NCBI GenBank assembly: GCA_021014945.1
Contig: MU266420.1
Span: 34,707 to 98,706, forward strand
Length of the DNA: 64,000 bases
Origin: Leucogyrophana mollusca
Lineage: Eukaryota; Basidiomycota; Agaricomycetes; Boletales
Direction of reading: 5' to 3'
Each line of letters opens with the position of its first letter. Positions within the stretch are counted from its first letter, which is position 1. The translations under genes and the position numbers were made by a program. Of this stretch, positions 9,854 to 21,942 are shown in pieces. The notes below the pieces were generated by a model, which was given only the letters and a program-made list of their open reading frames with translations, searched no databases and was not told where the DNA came from.

Positions 9854-10804
9854 AGCCTTTGACTTCCCTTGTACTACTATCCCAGAAACGAATAACGGTT
9901 CCTTGACCTTGTATTTGTAGTTTACTGTATGTTTCCTGTGATTTTACTAGCGAAAAATAACAACCATGGTGTCGATTAAACACTCCCCACGTCCATAATG
10001 CACGCCCTTTTCCATAAAAGCAGCGTCATTCGGCAAGCGGCCCCAAACGCGCACATCAGCAAGAGATCGCGTCGCAGCAACCCTCGCTGCCCAGGATGTA
10101 AACAACTGGTTTAGCACCACTATAAAATTGCATCTACATTATCACTGAAGGCAGCAGAGAAACAGCGGCTCACTTGGCAATGATTGCAAGATGCTGCGGG
10201 TAGCTCGCTGAGTCACAAAGCAAATTAACAAGGCGTGAAAGAACTCGGGAGTGGTTTTCAATGACCATCACTGATTGCATTGAGGGAGTTGTTTACTGGG
10301 GCGGCCCCACGGCTACGCCAAACAGAGAAGCCCCAGAGGTGACCCCACTCAAGCAGATGGTAACATCGACGAAAAAACAGCAGGAGAATGAATGATTTTA
10401 AACTCGCGGAGAACGCCGAACCTCGGGTAGCGGGCACTGCCACGAATGTGGCCCTCTCAGCTTATTTAAAAATACGACGAAGAGTAAAGCAACTCTTCGA
10501 CGACGAAAGACTTAGGAGGTACAAAAGAGCGAACGAATAAAAGAGACCTCCGAAAATACAGGTCTGCTGAATAAAAAAGGAGGTGAGCCGAGCCGTGCCG
10601 AGACCGCTTGTGGAGAGGTACAGCCAACGATCGAAGATGCCGACTCCCCATTTGGTGACGTGATTCATCCGGTGCAGACATTGTACCCCATATATAAAAG
10701 GGTCAATAAACTGCGCAGCTGACTTGGACACGCTTTCTTACTTCTCTCCTTCACCCGTAATTCATACCACTCACATCCAACACCTTTAACGTTTATTATT
10801 CACG
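9854..10804. other. Non-coding stretch holding the Helitron right flank and the promoter of the 10805 gene
   Basis: No frame with coding character. It contains the second copy of the 13-mer gcaccactataaa (10114-10126), a weak hairpin (stem GCAGC at 10074-10078, GCTGC at 10086-10090) followed by CTGG-T at 10106-10110, and a TATA box at 10691-10700. The Helitron-host junction is probably here but cannot be fixed by eye. Confidence 0.4.
10691..10700 (+). promoter_or_regulatory. TATA box of the secreted GPI-type protein gene
   Basis: tatataaaag lies about 105 bp before the ATG at 10805. It is followed by a CT-rich leader (cttctctccttcacccg) typical of strongly expressed fungal genes. Confidence 0.6.
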
Positions 10805-11752
10805 ATGCGTTTCACTCCCGTTATTCTCATCGCAGGCGCTGGTTTCGCCGCTGCTCAAACGTGAGTGACACTTCCCAGGTTGCGAAAGACTGGGACTCAT
10901 GATTTTTGTAGCCTGTCTACTCAGTGCGAGTCCGGCTTAGCCGCGATCGCAGGATCATCTGAGGCATCGTGTCTCAACTTGAATGCGCTTGTCTCACTCG
11001 CATTGAGCAACTCGAGCTCAACCTCCGTGATCCCCACCGTCAACACCTGGCTCACCGGCCTTTGCTCTACTGGCGCTTGCAGCAACCAGACCCTTTCTGA
11101 TGTCGTCACCAACATCACTACTTCCTGTGCAACTGAGCTACAGAGCATCGGCGCTTCGACGTCAAATACTGCCGCCTTGATTACGGCTGTTCAGGAGGCT
11201 TACCCCACCGTGAGACAGATCGCCTGTTTGAAAGAGTGAGCTTTGTGCATCTTCGAACACATTTTCACTCGCTGATGCAGCCGATATAGCACCTCAACAA
11301 GCACTCTTTGTCTTACCGAGACCCTGACTGGCATCCAGTCTGCAACGACCACGCTCTCTCTCACCAACATTGTCGGTCTCGTCACCAAGGTGATGTCAGG
11401 GCAGACAGTCAGCATCCCACAAAACGTCACATGCTCCGACTGCTCGAAGGCAGCATACACTGTTGCCGCTCAGAGCTTCCCATCGCTTGTTGGCGACGCA
11501 CAGAGCACCGTCTCAGGGGAGTGTGGCGCCGACTTTGTTAGTAAGTACAAGCTGAGGTTTTCTATACTACGGGCTGTTGACTAAAATGCGCTTTGAACAG
11601 ACGGTCAAATGCCCACTGATGTCCAGGAGACGGCCAGCAACACCACCTCGACCAGCGCAACGGGCGGAGCCAGCGCCCTCTCTGTGGGTAGCCTCAACTT
11701 GGGCGCAGCCCTCCTTGTTGGCGTCTCGTCTGTCTTTGCGCTTCTGGCATAA
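10805..11752 (+). CDS. Small secreted, probably GPI-anchored cell-surface protein
   Basis: Exons 10805-10860, 10912-11235, 11281-11540 and 11601-11752. Exon 3 may start at 11290 instead, because a second AG keeps the frame. The product is about 260 aa. The N terminus is a signal peptide (MRFTPVILIAGAGFAAAQ). The body is Ser/Thr-rich with regularly spaced cysteines (TQCESGL, ASCLNL, GLCSTGAC, TSCATEL, ACLK, TLCL, TCSDC). A Ser/Thr-rich stalk leads to a hydrophobic C-terminal tail ending VGVSSVFALLA, as in GPI-anchor signals. This plan matches a widespread class of Agaricomycete surface proteins of unknown function. Cell wall or plasma membrane location is inferred. Confidence 0.85.
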
Positions 11753-12618
11753 AATTTCATCTTTAAGATGGGAGGACCCCCGTATTTTCAACGGTGTGTA
11801 GGACGCTAATGCGTGAGGACTTTTACCATAGTGGACGGTGTGCTGTGATGTAGCGCTACATCTTTTGCTATCTAATTGGACATTTTATTGCGTGTCATCG
11901 GATCGTGAGCTGCTTAAGAGTCATCGATTCGCCACCGTTTATCCATGATGAGGCGTCCATGGCTCCGACCGCCTTCTCCCTCGAAGTCTGCTCTCGGATC
12001 AAAAATCTAGACATGTACGGCGGTCGTTGCCCGTGAGAGGCACGAGGGACTGTTAGGTGGCTTCATGCTGTGTCGAAACGACTTTCCCCAACAAATTTGA
12101 CTGAAGTGCTGGCGCTGGCGCTCTTCCATCATAGGGTGGATGGACGTAATCATTGTATCTCTAGGGTTCCTGAACACGGTGGTGGATGAGTTAGTCTTCA
12201 GTAGCTGACCTTATGAACATATGATAGTCGATATGTTTCAATATAAGGTGGAGGAGTGATCGCGAGCTGGGTCGATTGTGAGGAAGACAATGTAAATGTC
12301 ATGAGGCATTATATGTAACATTCCGCCCTGAAAGTTACGCTTGACATTCATCACACCCCAAGTGGATCGCGCTCAAAACGATCCGCTCAGGGCACCCCAC
12401 CTACTTTTTCCCCATGGTTCTTCCGCAATCAATTTGTACGTATATATATATGTGTGTGTGACGGCTGGCGAGGGTTGGCGAGGTTTGCTGGGGTTCACAG
12501 ACGTCGGCCTAGACTGGATCCCCGCGGAACGCCCGCAATATATCGACTGTGACGGTGCTTCCTCAAGGTCGGAACGAACATGGTGTAGGATGTGGTTGCA
12601 TTTGAGTGTACGGTTTTA
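11753..12618. other. Intergenic between convergent genes, nothing coding
   Basis: 3' flanks of the secreted protein gene and of the 7TM gene. A short TA/TG microsatellite lies near 12439-12460. A few small frames occur but none shows domain or codon signal. Confidence 0.5.
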
Positions 12619-13927
12619 TCACGTATTGGGTGGTGGTCCCATCGGGTTCGAGTCTGCGGGGCCGGGTGGCACAGCGGCTAGGGGATGACCCTCTGCGCAT
12701 GAGGACTTTGTCTTGGACTGGCTGGTCGTCGTTTCGTATTCACCGAGGTGCTCAAGATCGACGGTCGTCAAATACTGGGTCGTCATCGGATACATGTAGT
12801 CGTCACTGTCAGAAGTGGTAGCATCCGAGTCGCCTGACGTTTCGTGCGCTCGGTTTCTTTTGTAAAAGCGGTAGAAATATGTGACGACCACCAATAAATT
12901 GCACACGATAAGGCAGAATGCGACCTTCGGCAGTGCAAAAAAAAAAACTTTAGCTGACACCCTTGTGAAACAAATATCCAATATGTACCTCAAGCTCTGA
13001 CGCGGTGAGAACCAGGCTTCCAAACTGCATAAGCCGACAGACGGCGCGGAAGAGTGACACCAGCGACACGACTATAGTGGAGGAGAATATTGACAGTATC
13101 ATCCTGCGCTGTGAATTACTAGGTAGCTTGATGTTCCACAGGATGCGAAGAGGCCATGCAACCAGTATTATGTCAGATACAACATCAGCTGTATAGGAGT
13201 CATTAGCGAATGTTGTCACGCAGAGTAGAGCAGAACACAATCCGACCCGACTCACTCGCAAGCTCATAGATGTCCATGCTTGCCGGTAGGTTGCAGCAGG
13301 TTTGTTTACCGGAGTTATACCAGCGAAGGGAGGAACCACATATGTAGGCTCGCTCGGTAATTATGCCGCCCCATAATATTACAAACAGAGCCGCGACACT
13401 CAGCACAATACGGCGAGAGCGTTTTTCGGGATAAATCAATCGCGCAAGTGAATATAATATACTCATGCGAACCGCCCTTGGATAACAGATCAGAATAGAC
13501 ATCTGCCGGCAGGAGGGGAAATGGCCGCACCATACAACGGATGCAAATGCGAAGAAGTATACCCAGCACCCAATGACAGATATATCACGCGCTGACGATC
13601 AGTCTGCAGGGAGTCAAGATGGAGGGCTATAAGTGACATACTGCGCGCGGTGACGTGCATCCAATCTGAGACAAGGCAAATCGTGCCGCATAATGAGGCC
13701 ATTGCTGCCCATGAATCATCCCACCAAAACCTTCGGATGGAGACGCGATACCACACCCTGAACAAGGTTAAGATTATGGCGAAACACTGTAGCACGGTGG
13801 TCAAAACTGTACGAGTGGACAAATTTCGTGAGCATGGGGGTGGCATGATACTAAGCAGGGGGAAGTACTTACTCCGAATATGTGTATATATCTGGGGCGG
13901 GGTGGATATGGTCGTTGCGGCCAGCAT
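12619..13927 (-). CDS. Fungal rhodopsin-like (PTH11-type) seven-transmembrane protein
   Basis: Exons, in coding order: 13927-13873, 13806-13642, 13591-13531, 13476-13256, 13188-12989 and 12924-12619; 335 aa. The spliced protein shows the hallmarks of the fungal 7TM 'Rhodopsin domain' family: RRFWWDDSW after the first helix, FASVVWAVRMSILYSLARLI for helix three, an extracellular loop with CxxxxxxW and a later CC, ELATDVVSDIILVAWPLRILW for helix five, and LIVCNLLVVVTYFYR for helix seven. An acidic Ser/Thr-rich tail follows, facing the cytoplasm. Family members are putative receptors or plasma-membrane sensors; the ligand is unknown. The start ATG at 13927 is supported by a good GTAAGT donor after 55 nt. 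The gene is intact despite appearing as five short frames in raw translation. Confidence 0.88.
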
Positions 13928-14486
13928 TGGGCTCGGGATAGTTACTGGTGCAACTTTCTCTGTGGTGGTGCAGGGAAAATGGTTGGGCTCATCCTCGTGG
14001 GGTTGAGCCTTGGCTCAAGTCAATATTCAACATCAGCGCTCAGCACCAACGTAAACCGGAGTTTATCGGGACATTAGCCTCGATAGAGTGTGGGCCATTT
14101 TGACAGTTATATTGGAGGGCACGAGTGTCTGAAGCGGCGCTCGGCTGGCCAAAAGGATTTGTTAGTGGACGTTGAGTTGTATTACCTCGGTCGTCTTCTT
14201 GCCAGATGGTATTATACTTTCCAGAATTCGAGGAGACAAGTGTAATGCATTGAAGGAAATGTATTGATCGCAGTTCGCGGTTTATAGTTAACAGCATTTC
14301 GTGGAGGAATGGATTAGTCAGCACACCCAAACTCAGCCTCTCTCTTGGGACTCACCGATCTCCATTCAGTGTTTGTCCCCAAGGAGCCTCTGGGGAGCCT
14401 TGAGACCGAGAGCATTGGCATCTCAAGCCCAATCAAAGGCTGCCTGTAGCATCTACTTACGTCCGTACTACTCAAAGATATCATCG
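13928..14486. other. Divergent promoter region, 7TM gene and DUF4045-gelsolin gene
   Basis: 559 bp between two start codons on opposite strands. Small frames inside it are not supported. No TATA box is obvious on either side. Confidence 0.5.
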
Positions 14487-17400
14487 ATGTCGACTGCGGA
14501 AGCTCCCACCCCACGCTCGGCGCGTTTTGACCTCCCACCAGCCCCCGCATTCTCAAGCACTAGCGACTCGGGACTTGCAGAGTGGACTAGTCGTATCAAG
14601 GCAATGCAGCGTCAGGTAGATGCAGACGAAGAGACCGAGCAGCGTCGCCTTGAAGAGGAAATTGCTCGCGCGCGATTGGCGCGGATGAGAAGGAGTAGAA
14701 CAGGGCAAAGTGGTGATTTTGGGATCGGAATGCATGGCATCGATCTCGGTAGGTCGCCTGATGAACATGACAAATATTATATTCAATAGACTAATGTCAC
14801 TGCAGGGAAGCTACAGAACGAGACTTCCATCGGTGCTCGCCATGCTGACGACCACTCTCCGGCCGCAAGTGCTAACATCGAGAAGCCACTTGCATCTGGT
14901 AGTACCTCATCATCGAAGCCATCTCCCCCAGTGGCCTCGAAGCCTGCGCCAATGTCGCTCGCAGCGTTTATGGGAGGGTCTGCCACCGGACCGCGGCTTA
15001 GGCGGCACGAGGCACAAGCAGATGCTGGGCTTGCATATGATGGTCGCACCGATCGAGGTGCTGTGCATCCAATATTCGGCCGCGGTGGCGTGGCGATGCC
15101 AGGGATGGTGGGCCGGGGAGCAGCTTCTGGTGGAAGTGCGCCTCCAGCTGCTGCAACTGGTCCGCCAACAAGTCATACCCCACAACCTTCGGAATTTTCC
15201 GTCACGAGACAGCGAACGACCAGTACGTCATCTGTGGCACGGCGGTATGTTGAGAAGTTGGAGGAACAGAAACAGTCCCAGCCACAGAATCAGAAGCCAG
15301 TGGGCCTTGGCATCCGCGAACGACGCGTGAGCACACCCAACGGCGAACCGCCCGCAAAGGCCCATTCGCCAGCACCCTCCCGCCCTGTTTCACAGGTTCT
15401 CCCAAACGAGGGGCGATGGAAGTCCACGGTCGACCATCGTAGTAAGAGTTCCACCCCAGATCCACGACCTGAAACACCGCTCATCGTCGAGACGCGACCC
15501 AAGACTCCTGTGGGCGCAGAGATACGCCCAAAGACCCCCTTAGTGACAGAGTTTGGCTCCAAATCTCCTATAACGGAGTCCCGTCCTAAAACTCCCCTTG
15601 GGGAAACCACGCGTGCGAAGACCCCCACTCGAGCCAACTTTTCCGCTTCCCCTAGCGCTCGGCCGTGGACACCACAACAGCCCCCGTCCAGTACACCCTC
15701 TCCACCCGTAAAGTTGCCTGCACTCGCACCCTCACCGGCTCGCCCTACGTACTCTCCACAGCCTCAACGTGGTGCTTCACCTGCATTCCTTCGACCACCA
15801 AGTGCTGCTAAAGGCCCAACACCGAGCATCAGCCGCCTGCAGGGCCGTGGATTCGTCCAGAGTGTCGTGCAGGCAAGTGGTCGGCGCGAAGCTGACGCGC
15901 CAAGCGGCCAGGGGAATGTCAGAAGTGTCTTCTCATCCCCAACGCAGGGCGACGCAAAGGACAAAACTGCGAGGCGAGCATCTGTGTTAGATCGTTGGCA
16001 GCCCGGGGCTGTAAATAACGGCGCAAGCGCATCACCCCCTCCTCCATCGCCCAAGTCTTTCACCCCCAGCAGATCGCGTACAGTTGGCGCACCGCAAACG
16101 CAAGATATGCCAGTGGTCAAGTCACACGATACCGGGCGTTCCCTCAAGAGCACTGTCTCCATGCCCTCGTTGGCAAAGACACCGCTAAAGAAGCCCGAAG
16201 CCCTTCCCGCCGTCGCCAACTCCACGGACGCCAGCCTTGGCTCGTCGTCAACAATGATTTCGTACATCAAACCCACCAAAACGGGGGATGATCCGGTGGT
16301 ACCCGACGTTGAGGAACAAGGAAACCGCGTCGACGCTATTGCAGCGAATTTTGAAGGACGAAGTGGGAGATCAGGCAAGGAGGGGGGAAGTGTGTCTTCG
16401 ATGCCGTCCCCTGGAAAGCCGTTGAGTCATGTGCGTCCTCTCTGGTAACACTTGCACAGCGGAATGATGGTTAATGGATACCTCTCTTCATGCTCTACGC
16501 TGTAATTTCTGGACTGCTACTCTAATCTTACTGCCGTAATTCCTTTATCATCGTCCCGCTGTTGTGGGGCATTTCACTTCATGCCCGATGTATGGTCTTT
16601 CGTGGAGACAGCCCACAAAGGACAGAGCGAGAAAACCTCGCAAGGGCAAATCCAGTGGGGCAGAAGAACATACATCTGACGAACTTCGCAGCCCTCAAGT
16701 CAGCTTACCATCCCCCGAGCCGGCGCAACCATCAGCGCTGCCGGAACGGGTGCAAGTACCGGCACCGAATATAACTGAGCCACCTCGTGTATCCCTACTT
16801 GGGGAAACATTTCCCTCCTCGCTTGCCTCAAAGAGCACCGGAGAACAGCCCTCACTAGATACCTCGTCATCCTCTGAACAACTTAAGGTAACTGTCACCC
16901 CACCGGGCAGCACGGGTCGTATTACAGATCGCTGGACGGAGCCCACAATCATCGGCGTGAAGGCCATCTCCTCGTCGTCTTCTACAGTCGGAAAACCACT
17001 CCCCTCGAAATCCCAAGGTATAGGTGGGATGGTTGGTCGTCGCGCACTCCCAGGCCTCGCAGGTCCCATTCCACAGGTTATGTCTGTTGAAAAGGAGGAG
17101 AAGCCCACACCAAAGGAAGAGCGAGTAGTCCCTCCGTCCCCTACGCGACATGGTAGGATCCCGAGCACGGGAAATAGGGCCCTGGTGATGGACGTTGCGC
17201 AAGCCCTCAGCCAGCATCAAGCGACAGAGGATACCTCGCCTTCCCCTTCACCACCATCTCCTGTTGTCCCTCAGCCTGATACAGTAACGCCACGCCCTAG
17301 AAATGTTTCTCCGGGGAACGTACAGTCAGACAAGCGGAAATCGAGCTATGAGAGGTATTCTTCAATCATGATGCCGCCTTTGAAAGAGGAGCGGACTCCT

Positions 17401-19206
17401 GTACCATCCCCCGCTGGAACATTGTCCAGAAATATCGCTCCTGTCGCGATCCAGACCCTCCTTGGCTCTGGGGAGGTTAACGAGAGCCCGTTTGGCAGCA
17501 TGCGCGCCGAATTGGCCCCAATACCCGATGTCGTTACTCAGACGCATTCAGAGACTGATTTGGTGCATATCGGTAAGCGTTGGCCTGATAAATATAGGCC
17601 TCTGGAGTATCTCATGTTCGTTCACAGACCACGCCGACGAGCCCTTGCCTTCTATCGATATCGACAGTCTCTTGCAGGGCCCCTCCCAAACATTCATCCC
17701 TAGCGCTGACTTGCGCACCGTTTCTGTGGAAGTGCTGACAATCACGGCTACCACCGCTTCACCTGTGCAGCGCGACTCTAATGTGTTCTACGACTCAGAA
17801 GTTTTGGCTATTGTTCACCGCTCCAAGTCTCGCGAGAGTGGGCTGGTCGTGACCAAAGTGTGGTGCTGGCGTGGGAACCAATGTAATTTCGGCGAGCGGG
17901 AAGACAGGAAGGTGAACGACCTGGCCAAGAGATATGGGACGGCATTAGTGAGTTCTGTTTTGAGTTTCCGTCAGCTTCTGATAGACAATTTGATGCGTGG
18001 TTTCCACAGGTTATGGTCAACCAACACTGCGAGCCCGCTGAGCTCGTGCATGTCCTCGGGGGACAGCTTGCTATACGACAGGTAACTTAGTCCATTTCAC
18101 AGCAACATCCTTTGACATCGGGGACGTAGGGAAGCAGAGTACACTGGTCCTCTGAGAACACTGCTATGCACGTTGTCCGCTTGAACTGCGGACTTGTCAT
18201 TGTCGACGAGATCGAATTGGTAAGGATCTTCTCGGACCTTGTTATCGTTTCTCATTTAGCTCTATATATCACACACAGAACGTGAAGAACCTTTGTTCTG
18301 GGTTCAGCTACTGCCTCTCTATCCTCAATAACATCTACGTTTGGCAAGGTTGTGGATCACCACCAAAAGAACGTCAAGCAGCGCTCGAATATGCCCGAGG
18401 GTTTTCGGCGAAAGGCACGACGGTGATTGAGCTCGTCGAAGGTGAAAATGACACGGATGATGGGATGTTTTGGATGATACTGGGTGATGGTGATTATGCC
18501 AAAGCTGATTATTGGAAGTGGAGAAGCAGCTCGCCATCCGCAGATCCGCGCTGCTGGGTGGTAGACGTCGTGCAGGTGGACGAGCCGGTTAGTGATGATC
18601 TCATACTGTTCACAAGCGTAATATTGACGAGTAAACCCCGTCCCACCAAGATTCGCTCTGTTTCCCCGTTGTCGAGCGGGACATTGCTCCAGGGATCTGT
18701 CTACATTGTCGACTGTGTATGGGAGTTCTTTGTGCTCGTCGGCAAAGAGGCTCGTGCACAGCGTCAAAACATCAAGCTTGCTGTCCAGACTGTCATGGTA
18801 ATCACAACTGCCCCTGTTTCGTCATGCGCCGTTCCGCTGAATCGCGTCTCCAAAGGAAATGTCGAAGCGAGTCGCTATGTCGAAACCCTTCACCCCGACA
18901 GTGCACGTCTTGGTTTTCCCAACGCAGCTCCCTTTAGACCTTCGACTCGCTTTCCGGGACTTTGACGAAGCCAAAATAGTGAGATTTGCCTTTTGTATAC
19001 TGCGACCCACGTTCACGGCCTTCGTACAGAATGGCAGTGAGGTTCCGGACCACATGAACATCCTCTCGACAACTGAGGCTCTTGACCACGTTGGTATCGT
19101 TGATCAGGTTGTTTTGACGTCGAAAGCTAACTTTATCCCAGCTTCGGACCTCGTCATGGGACAAATCCGCGTTGAAGGACCATACCATGCTTCCCCTTGG
19201 TCTTGA
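14487..19206 (+). CDS. DUF4045-gelsolin repeat actin-binding protein
   Basis: Ten exons: 14487-14748, 14806-16430, 16612-17572, 17628-17947, 18010-18081, 18130-18219, 18279-18797, 18856-18978, 19030-19093, 19142-19206; 1366 aa. Residues about 30-75 hold a charged coiled coil (EWTSRIKAMQRQ...RRLEEEIARARLAR), like the start of DUF4045. Residues about 100-950 are Ser/Pro-rich and probably disordered, including a (R)PKTP repeat near 325-380. The C-terminal 350 residues contain gelsolin-type repeats (VTKVWCWRG..., NNIYVWQGCG..., VYIVDC.WEFFVLVGKEA, PFTPTVHVLV). Family knowledge: fungal DUF4045-gelsolin proteins bind actin; here severing or capping is inferred. The 181-nt intron at 16431-16611 is unusually long for this locus and could hide a small exon. 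The many S/T-P sites suggest proline-directed kinase control. Confidence 0.86.
15459..15640 (+). repeat. In-frame RPKTPL-type peptide repeat
   Basis: Five or six degenerate units of about 11-13 codons, each ending in (R/S)(P/A)K(T/S)P, inside the disordered part of the gelsolin protein. Each unit carries a proline-directed phosphorylation consensus. Seen directly in translation; function inferred. Confidence 0.7.
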
Positions 19207-20058
19207 TTCATCCCATATCCCGCTGTGATCTACGACTTGAGTATTTAAGCACATGTACATTCTGTTTTGTAGCCATAGTCTATAAAGCTTAAAGAGGGAT
19301 GTTGTGTTGTTTTCGGAGCCGAGTCGCGAAGGGAAACAATTATGATGGTGATCCGAACAGGAATCGCTTAGTCATCGCTGTAAGTGATCACTCAACTGAG
19401 CGGGTTCAATATTAATTTCTTCTGCCACTGCAGCGTGGTGCAGCACTGGCCCCACTGCGGCCAACAGTACGCTTCTTGACTTCCGTGGATATTCTACGAG
19501 GCACTCAGTCATTGTGGCTAGGTCCGCGGTGCAGTGTCGCCGTTATCGGTGACCCCCTTGGATCTGAATCTCGATTTTCGACACTTGTCTAATGAAGTCT
19601 AAGCTGCTGTCAAGCTGCCGGTACCTTTTCGACCTGGAAACTCCGGTCAGCATCCTTCAACATCACGATGGAAAAGGTACACAAAAATGGAATTTCGTGG
19701 AAGCCGAATAGAATGGATTGGGGACCTCGAGTGACCCTCCCCAATCCTGGCCGAGAGTTGCAGATTTGTTGAAGGGTACCCGTCAAAAGTGAGCTCCGCA
19801 TCGATAGTGCAATGGTTTCAGATAACGCGAAACTGTGGATTGGCGGGACGCACTGAAACGGGCAGTCCAAACCGCAATGCGATTGTGTGGTTGAACTACT
19901 GCCGAACAACAAAGGCATATTGATGTCTTTGTGTGGAGCGTCCCTATAAAGCCGCGGATTTTTTTTCATGGTTTCAAACCATCAACCTGTCCTCTCCCCG
20001 TCAAATACGATACCTCTCCGTCCTACTCCCTCCCTTCCTTTAATCTCGCTCTTTCACA
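19207..20058. other. Intergenic and promoter of the GH17 gene
   Basis: 850 bp with no coding frame that I can support. A TATA box lies at 19945-19950, about 110 bp before the next ATG, followed by a CT-rich leader (cctctccccgtc, cctctccgtcctactccc). Confidence 0.5.
19945..19950 (+). promoter_or_regulatory. TATA box of the GH17 glucanase gene
   Basis: tataaa in the context tccctataaagccgcgg, 109 bp upstream of the ATG at 20059 and ahead of a pyrimidine-rich leader. Confidence 0.6.
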
Positions 20059-21475
20059 ATGACACGTTCTCTATTCGGCGCACTTGGTTTTTTGCTCCTC
20101 TTCTCTCTTGAATTCGCTTCTGCCCGCCGCCACTTTCCTCGCAGTTGCCGGGCCAAAGGCTCTGTGTCCAGCAGCAGTTCAAGTGCACAGGCTGCCCCAA
20201 CTGGTGTCGCTATCAGCACCAGCTCCAATCCCCCCAATAACACTGGCTCGAGCTCTGATTCCTCGTCCGGATGTTTCCCTTCATTGGGCTTCAAGATGCC
20301 TTCCAGTCCTCCTGGCTCTCTTGACAACTGGTGGTGCAGCGCGGACACGGAGTATGCCTTCCTTGGCTTCAGCTACGAAGTTACTGCCTGTACGTGCTCG
20401 TTTTATGCCACCAGGAATTCAATTTGAGCGTTAGTTGCTAGGCCAAAGTGCCAGCCAGCTGCAGAAAGAGTTTGCTGACATCAGAAATCGCTTCAACTCA
20501 CGATACGTCCGCCTGTATGGTGCCTGCGACAAGCAAGGTTTCTAGTGCGTTGGCATTGCGCTATTTCAACGTGTTTGTTTTGTAATGGTATATTTGATTC
20601 AGCGACGACGTCGTTAACGCGGCCTGGGATAATGGCCTCGGTGTACACGCTTTGATCTGGGTAAGCTTCTGATATTGGCACAAGATAATAAACTCACTCT
20701 CCCTATTACTCAGTTCGGCTTTGACGGTGGTAACCAGTGGGAGACCCGTCGGGATTCTCTCATCAGCTCGCTCCACTCCAACCCCAAAGCCAAATTTGTC
20801 ACCCGAGTAGTTCAGTTCGGCTCCGAGCCTCTCTTCGATGATGTTCTACCGCACTCCCAGCTAGCCTCGCAAGTTACATCTGCCAAGCAGAAGCTGGCAG
20901 ATGTTGGTGTCCCTGTCACCGTGAGCGAACTTGCTTACGGCTACCAGGAGAGAGGCGGCGCTCAGGATGTCCTCAACGCCATTGACTCCATCAACATCCA
21001 CATGTTGCCATTCTTCTCGTCTCAGGCTACCACTGGCAGTGCTGCTTGGCCTCTCGTCGAAACCGACATGAACTGGTTCATCGCTCATGGTAATGGCAAG
21101 AAGATGTACTTCGACGAGGTTGGTCCCCTTTATAGATCCCCCGTGTCAAAGTCATAATAATCTTCTCAGAACGGCTGGCCTTCGGTCACGTCGTCGGGTG
21201 TAGAGCCTAACAGCGCACACGCTGACGCGAGTGTCAACAACGAACAAGTAAGCTTCTGTTTTTTCTGTACTGCAGACCTGCTTCTTATAACGTCTGTACT
21301 CTGCCAGGGTTACTTCACCCTCCTTGACAGCCACTGCGAAGACCTGAAGAAGGCCCCCGGCGGTGGTATCGGATGGTTTGCTCACATCTACTCTGACGAT
21401 CAAGAGCCGGGTTACGGCATCTACAACGATAACGGCCAAACGAAATTCACTTTCGCCCCCCGCACCCATTGCTAG
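20059..21475 (+). CDS. Secreted GH17 family beta-1,3-glucanase
   Basis: Exons 20059-20389, 20442-20544, 20603-20660, 20714-21118, 21170-21247 and 21308-21475; 380 aa. A signal peptide (about residues 1-22) is followed by a Ser-rich linker and then a single GH17 (alpha/beta)8 domain. Visible motifs: RYVRLYGACD, an acid/base Glu in VVQFGSEP (about E202) and the nucleophile in YFDENGWPS (about E299, split by an intron right after the Glu). GH17 enzymes cleave or remodel beta-1,3-glucan; in fungi they act in the wall during growth or morphogenesis. The length suits a fungal wall glucanase without anchor, since no GPI signal is seen at the C terminus (ends FAPRTHC). The gene faces NSE4 tail to tail. 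Confidence 0.9.
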
Positions 21476-21942
21476 ACAATGGAGTTGCTTTCAATTCTTC
21501 TCCTGCTTTTCTGGGTTTGCGAGTGACGATCCCTTCAAGGCGTGTGGACTCACGCCCTGAGATGAGGATAGAGCGCTTGCGCTTGCTGGTTTCTTCGCTT
21601 GTTATACTGCATACACGAATGTCGTTTAGTTGTACACGTACTTGTTGACCAGGTATAAATCAAATTGTTGTATCCGTACCCTATGCGTTCATGAGGGGTG
21701 TTGTTTGGGCTTCATGTTGATGCTCCGCGCTTGTGAGTACGCGACGCGACACCACGCTGTATGGAATAAGTTACGCCAAGTGAGCCGAAGGTGCAGGGCT
21801 CTGTTTTGCGTTACTGTTACAATTATCGAGAGGCGGGCGGAAGATCCATCTTCCAGCTGGCCCAAGAGATTTGAATGTGAATGAGTTATCCGTAAAGATG
21901 CAGTAGTGTACTCCAGGGATCCTCCAATCGCCAAAACGACAA
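21476..21942. other. Intergenic between convergent GH17 and NSE4 genes
   Basis: 467 bp of 3' flanking sequence. Overlapping short frames on both strands are not supported. No terminator motif beyond AT-rich tracts. Confidence 0.5.

Noticed and set aside
12643..12700. tRNA-like boxes (gggttcgagtc, then a TGGCACAGCGGCTA-like D-arm)
   Set aside because: The B box precedes the A-like box, no acceptor or anticodon stems pair, and the area overlaps the last exon of the 7TM gene.
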